From: Tetracentron sinense
Taxonomy: Eukaryota; Streptophyta; Magnoliopsida; Trochodendrales; Trochodendraceae
NCBI GenBank assembly: GCA_015143295.1
Contig: CM026568.1
Span: 31,938,441 to 32,002,440 of the forward strand
DNA length: 64,000 nucleotides
Direction of reading: 5' to 3'
Below are positions 59,601-64,000 of the stretch, one piece after another. The position numbers were made by a program, and so were the translations under genes. The notes beneath the pieces were generated by a model. The model had not been told where the DNA came from. It saw only the letters and a list, made by a program, of their open reading frames with translations, and did no database searches. The number at the start of each line of letters is the position of its first letter. The first letter of the stretch is position 1.

Positions 59601-59867
59601 TACTAGTTGGCATGCAAGTGTATGGCACGTGTGTATCTTTTGATTTAGTAACAAGTTTAATTTTGACGTGGAACTTTGCTTCGCCACCTTGGAGAGGAGC
59701 TCCCTTTTATTGTAAAATTAGTATAATTTTTGTAATTATGAAGAATTTTTGTTATGAAAATCTGTCCCTACCTCTCTCTCTATAATTACAAAATTGCAAC
59801 CATTTGCACATTAAAAATGAGCTATGCTCTAAAGTGGTCAAGCAAAGCAGAACTCCACCTCATATAT

Positions 59868-61155
59868 GGAACAGCCACCAGGCTTCATGGATTCCAAACA
59901 GCCCACCCATGTGTGCCAACTTAAGCGAGCCTTATAATATGGGCTCAAACAGGCACCCAGAGCCATCGAAAACAACTCAATCCTCCTCGGGTATGGTTTC
60001 TTTTGCAACGTAGCTGATTCATCTCTCTTTGTCTACAAATACGGCAACCACACCATCATTCTTCTACTATATGTCGACGATATTATCTTAACTGGTGATA
60101 GTCTCGCTCTTCTTAATGATCTGATTATAATCTGGGCCGCACCTTTTCAATGAAGGATTTGGGACTATTACACTTCTTTCTTGGGATAGAAGTCTACCAT
60201 CCAGATGGTTTATTTCTATCTCAGTCCAAATATGCTTATGGTCTTCTCCATCGGGCTCACTTGCAATCCTGCAAGTCACTTGCTACACCAATCGCTAGTG
60301 ATCAAAGGTGGCCATGATCCCTATCCGGATGTGACAAAAAGAATGAAGTCTCGTTGGAGCACTACAATACTTGACTATGACCCATCCAGACCTTTCATAT
60401 GAAGTAAATACCGTCAATTCATGCATGCTCCAACCATTGGTCATTTTCAAAATGGCGTATCCTGAGATACGTCAGTGATACCCTTCATCTTGGTCTTCAC
60501 ATCCTCAGTAAAAGCACCCTTAATCTCTTTGCCTTTTCGGATGCTGATTAGGCCGGGTGTCCATCTACTCGTCGTTCTACCACTGAGTATTGTACCTTTC
60601 TGGGTTCCAATTGCATCCCATGGAACACCAAGAAACAGCCCACTATCGCTCGGTCTAGTACGGAAGCTTAATATTATGCTATGGCTTCCACAACAGCCGA
60701 GCTTACTTGGATTTCTTTCATTCTCAGTGATATTGGGCTTGCCCACCCTAAGCCTTACACATTGTTTTGTGATAATCTAGCAGCCTTGTACGTGACCATG
60801 AATCCGGTGTTTTATGCTCGCACCAAACATATTGAAATTGATTACCATTTTGTCTTTGAGAAGGTAGCTCTTGGATCACTTATCACTCAGTTTGTCTCCT
60901 CCAAACAACAACTTGCCGATATCCTCACCAAACCTTTGCCTCGAGACGTCTTTCGTGGTTTTCATAACAAACTTGGCCTGTGGTCGTATCCCCAGTCAAG
61001 TTTGCAGGGGAGTATAGAAGCAACTCATCCAGAATGGGATGGTTCCAATTCATTTAAGCAGATCAAGTCCACTACTACATGCAATACATGCAAGGCTGAA
61101 TTCAAGGACCAACTAAATCCAAAACAGATCTTATGTGCTGGATTATTGTAGATTG
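59868..61155 (+). pseudogene. Copia (Ty1) retrotransposon pol fragment: reverse transcriptase end and RNase H
   Basis: Starts abruptly at MEQPPGFMDSKQPTHVCQLK, then RALYGLKQAPRA, the conserved Copia reverse transcriptase segment. It continues with LLLYVDDIILTGDS (catalytic YVDD), MKDLGLLHFFLGIEVYHPDG, QSKYAYGLLHRAHLQSCKS, then RNase H with FSDADWAGCPSTRRSTTEYC, STEAEYYAMASTTAELTW, CDNLAALYVTMNPVFYARTK, HIEIDYHFVFEK and QLADILTKPLP. The frame breaks several times by stops and shifts (for example between 60120 and 60150, and at 60310-60440). Gag, protease, integrase and the front of the reverse transcriptase are missing, so it is a 5'-truncated relic that cannot move. Confidence 0.93.
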
Positions 61156-61345
61156 ATAGAGAATATCAATCATCCAATATTCTCTCCATTCTCCCTTATT
61201 TTCTGAAATTGATTTGTAATTTAAAATAGAAGTTTCCTAGTATAGGAAACCTCTACTCTCTGTAAACGTAGATGTACATGGTTCTATATGAAATCAATAC
61301 ATTTCATTCTCTCAGTATTGTGAGAGGAATACAAACTCTATTGAA
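61012..61345 (+). repeat. Probable 3' LTR remnant of the Copia relic
   Basis: Follows a polypurine-like GCAGGGGAG at about 61003-61011. Contains a leader-like stretch with TTCCTAGTATAGGAAACC and CAATACATTTCATTCTCTCA near its end. The start should be TG but reads TA. No partner LTR in the window, so the limits are tentative. Confidence 0.5.
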
Positions 61346-63094
61346 TCTCTTTAAAAAGAATAAACTTGGGGCCTGTTTGGCATCGTTCTAGCGGAATGAC
61401 TTCGCGTTCCAGAACAGGGTCCCTTCGAGAAACGCGTTTGGCTTCGTTTATTTCTTGGACGGAATCTCGGAACTGAACAACTGCATGGGCACGAGAATCA
61501 CAGAACGATTAAAAATGGCTTCTCAAGCATAAAGTGTTCCCGACAAAAAACTTAGAAAGCAACATTTAACAAAAAGGAAAGGAAAGCGTTGGTGAAGGGG
61601 ATAGCAGTGACTAGAGAAACAGAGGGTTGAACCAGATCCGGCCGACCTTCAATGTCGGTAACTGCTCCGGCTGATAACGGCGAGATCTGCATCCTCCAGA
61701 TTTGTCGACGACAAGTTCTTCACCTGGAAAAAAATGATTCGTGAAATATGAAAAGAAACTTCCCTGATTTTAGCACAAACTAAGATTTTGAAGCGCATTT
61801 TTTTCATAAATAGACTCAGTCCGAGATCTTCCTGAGAAGCAGCGGATTTGACAAGCTTGTTCGCTCACACACAATATGCGTAGATAAATGAATTGATCCT
61901 TCGTGCTTTCACATAGAATTCGCACTTTCACAAAGGAAGCCCCTCTTTGGCTGACTTTTCTTTTTCTTTTTTTCAATCGATTGACAAAGAGAGTTCTTTC
62001 AAATTAGCGATTTCCATTATAATTATATATATATATATTGTCGGGCTTGATATTAAAAAAAATGATCGAATAGGTGATTGTATGATCTATGCTCCTTTTT
62101 CCCATTAAGAATACCTATTAGTTCTTGATATTCTTCTATTTCTTTGTTTTTCAAGAACAATTCAAGCCAAAACTATAATGTTTGTTATTTTTGGTTGAAC
62201 GATAATGAATGAAATTGATGGGTTATGATGAAAGGGGGGTGTTATTAAGAATTTACCGGATGACCGGATGTTGGGTGAGGTTTAGAAGGCTCTAAGGCCT
62301 GATTCTTTTTTTTTGGAATTTGGATGGTTATTATGCACATGTTTTGCATTTTGTAGATAGGGCTGTTGAGTATGAATGGAGATAAGGAGGAATTTAAACT
62401 TGCATATCAATTGTTTGTTGCAATGCATGCCACGAAGAATATCGTGGTTTTGCTCAATATAATATGGTGACAATTAACTAAAAATTAGTTAGCCAATAAA
62501 ACATGAGTTATTTGTTGCTCCCAATAGTCGAGTACAGGTTCATATGAAACTGTTAAACTTTGAAATATCACGACCCGACAGCATCAAATTTAAAATAAAA
62601 ATAATATGTACGAAATTGATACCAAAAACTAGGCTTGACGAATTGGTAGCATGGAAGTTTTGGGTGCATAAATATAAGTATTATGCGTAAAATGCTCCCA
62701 AGTGGGATTTGCTGGTGCATTTGATTGGAAGGAGATAGAAGTGTGATCCTAGTTTGTTTTTTTTTTTTGGTCATCCAAACGAGATTTTCTTGTTTCTAAT
62801 CTCGAAATAGATTCTAGGTAATTGCATCCAAACAAATTTTAAGAACAAAATCATTCTAAAAACATGACTGTACCAAGAAACAAAATCATTTATGGTTGAT
62901 AAAGATGCCAAACTTGCCATTGATGGGTGTGAAGAAATCTCTATCTCTATGTCTTAAAATAGAGAGCGGGCCCATCCCAAGTTGATGTGGGGTCCAACTT
63001 TATTTAATGTAGGTCCATTGTGTCCAGACGGGCAACAGTGAGCTGTGCCCATCCGTACTTCCTTGGCCTAAATTCTTACAGATTATCCTTTGAG
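61346..63094. other. Intergenic, nothing recognised except a half MITE
   Basis: Near 62985-63060, CCCATCCCAAGTTGATGTGG and GACGGGCAACAGTGAGCTGT resemble the TTTGGATGGGCAA family at 16152. A (TA)n run lies near 62022. No gene supported. Confidence 0.45.
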
Positions 63095-63210
63095 AGTGGA
63101 GCGCTAGCCCTACTCGTTTGAGCCAAATACTTTACTAATGGGAATGCACAAGTGTTTGGCTGGCTCAGAATGAGAGTAAGAAAGGCTGGAGAGTAGGACT
63201 AGCACTCCTC
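63095..63210. mobile_element. MITE with 9-bp duplication (TGCTAGCCCTACTCTC family)
   Basis: Left end AGTGGAGCGCTAGCCCTACT, right end GAGAGTAGGACTAGCACTCC, inverted. Flanking 9-mers TCCTTTGAG (63086-63094) and TCCTTTAAG (63211-63219) match at eight of nine. 116 bp. Confidence 0.82.
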
Positions 63211-63253
63211 TCCTTTAAGATGATGAAGAATTACGAATCGTATAATGAGCTGC

Positions 63254-63386
63254 TGAAGAATGCTAAGCATACTCTCACACTCCATAATCATTAACCAAAA
63301 GAATGAATTTTTGTAAGAGCACCGCTTCAGAAAATATGCGTTTTTGTTATTGAGTATGGAGTGTGAGAGTATGCTTAGCATTCCTC
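63254..63386. mobile_element. MITE with 9-bp duplication (AATGCTAAGCATACTCTC family)
   Basis: Left end TGAAGAATGCTAAGCATACT, inverted right end AGTATGCTTAGCATTCCTC, with CACACTCCATA also inverted. Flanking 9-mers ATGAGCTGC (63245-63253) and ATGAGCTCC (63387-63395) match at eight of nine. Related in style to the element just upstream. Confidence 0.82.
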
Positions 63387-63566
63387 ATGAGCTCCTACAA
63401 GCAAATGAAATATGATTTATACGTTATTAGGCTGACTATACTCATTTGAACGGGCTTCGGATTCTTTCTAGCTCAAAAAGTGCTCTCGGGCCTCCATACG
63501 TTAAGCACCATGTGGCGAAAAAAAAAGGAGAAGTCATTTCATTTTCTTCCCTATCCCCACTTGATG

Positions 63567-63838
63567 GCCTTGAATTGTCTCTGGCGAATCAGAAAGGACT
63601 TGTCTCGGGGTTTCATAGAATAGGTGACAAGTGGTGGAGAAGTTAAAATCATGGAGCCCATGATTTTGACTTCTCCTGACGATAAGTGTATGAGAATAAG
63701 GGAAAGAGATATCAAATGGGGAGAAGTCAAAATTATGGGGAGAAAATGGAATGATTTCTCCCCATTTTTTTGCCAACTGTCGCCCAATGTATGGAACCCC
63801 GAGAGGAGTTTCTGGCCGCCAGAGACAATCCAAAGCCT
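63567..63838. mobile_element. MITE-like foldback with 9-bp duplication
   Basis: Ends GCCTTGAATTGTCTCTGGCG and, inverted, GAGACAATCCAAAGCCT; the arms include AAGTCAAAATTATGGGGAGA in both orientations. Flanking 9-mers CACTTGATG (63558-63566) and CACTTGATA (63839-63847) match at eight of nine. 272 bp. Overlapping open frames on both strands here are products of the inverted repeat. Confidence 0.8.
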
Positions 63839-64000
63839 CACTTGATATCTCTGACCTTTTATCTCATCATTTTATCACCATGTGTCAAATAATGGTTGAA
63901 AAAGTTAAAATCTTGGGCCTATAAAATGACTTCTCCAACCACTTAGCGCTTAATGTGTGGTGGCCTAAGAACACCTTTTTGGCATGGGCCAGAGAGAATC

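Noticed and set aside
63534..63845. Overlapping frames of 73-99 codons on both strands
   Set aside because: They are the two arms of an inverted-repeat MITE.

Overview
The window is nuclear DNA of a flowering plant, species not determinable from what I can see. The evidence is spliced genes with GT-AG introns, plant-specific families (a LOB-domain regulator, a plant class II PRPP synthetase, an En/Spm CACTA transposon), tRNA-derived SINEs, Tat-like LTRs, many MITEs and a decayed plastid rps16 copy. Genes are sparse and most of the window is transposon-derived.

Layout. 1-740: last exon of an SWD2/WDR82-like WD40 gene. 741-6440: intergenic DNA with MITE-like foldbacks, a foldback with iterated arms and an rps16 relic of plastid origin. 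6441-9997: a non-coding LTR retrotransposon on the minus strand with minisatellite-rich LTRs. 10-16.9 kb: MITEs and a SINE with perfect target-site duplications. 17025-17579: an intact LOB-domain gene (minus). 17.6-26 kb: intergenic DNA with two head-to-head MITEs carrying 9-bp duplications and a further MITE-like pair. 26059-47391: one 21.3-kb CACTA element with matching termini and TTT duplication. It holds a TNP2 transposase pseudogene, a second transposase (Transposase_24 type) pseudogene, a captured B3-domain fragment and two solo LTRs of about 2.4 kb, one of them splitting a transposase exon. 47.4-49.5 kb: nothing recognised. 49482-55721: a complete seven-exon ribose-phosphate pyrophosphokinase gene (minus), reading frame continuous over all junctions. 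57792-58188: a candidate two-exon gene for a small secreted protein. 58.8-64 kb: MITEs and a degraded Copia polymerase fragment.

The likely functional host genes are the WD40 gene, the LOB-domain gene, the PRPP synthetase and possibly the small secreted protein; they have no evident functional link. The most notable structure is a set of MITE-like foldbacks that share a conserved internal core but carry different short hairpins at their tips, together with several other MITE families that leave 9-bp duplications, as Mutator-like elements do. All exon positions were read by eye from splice motifs and reading frame; no database search was run.
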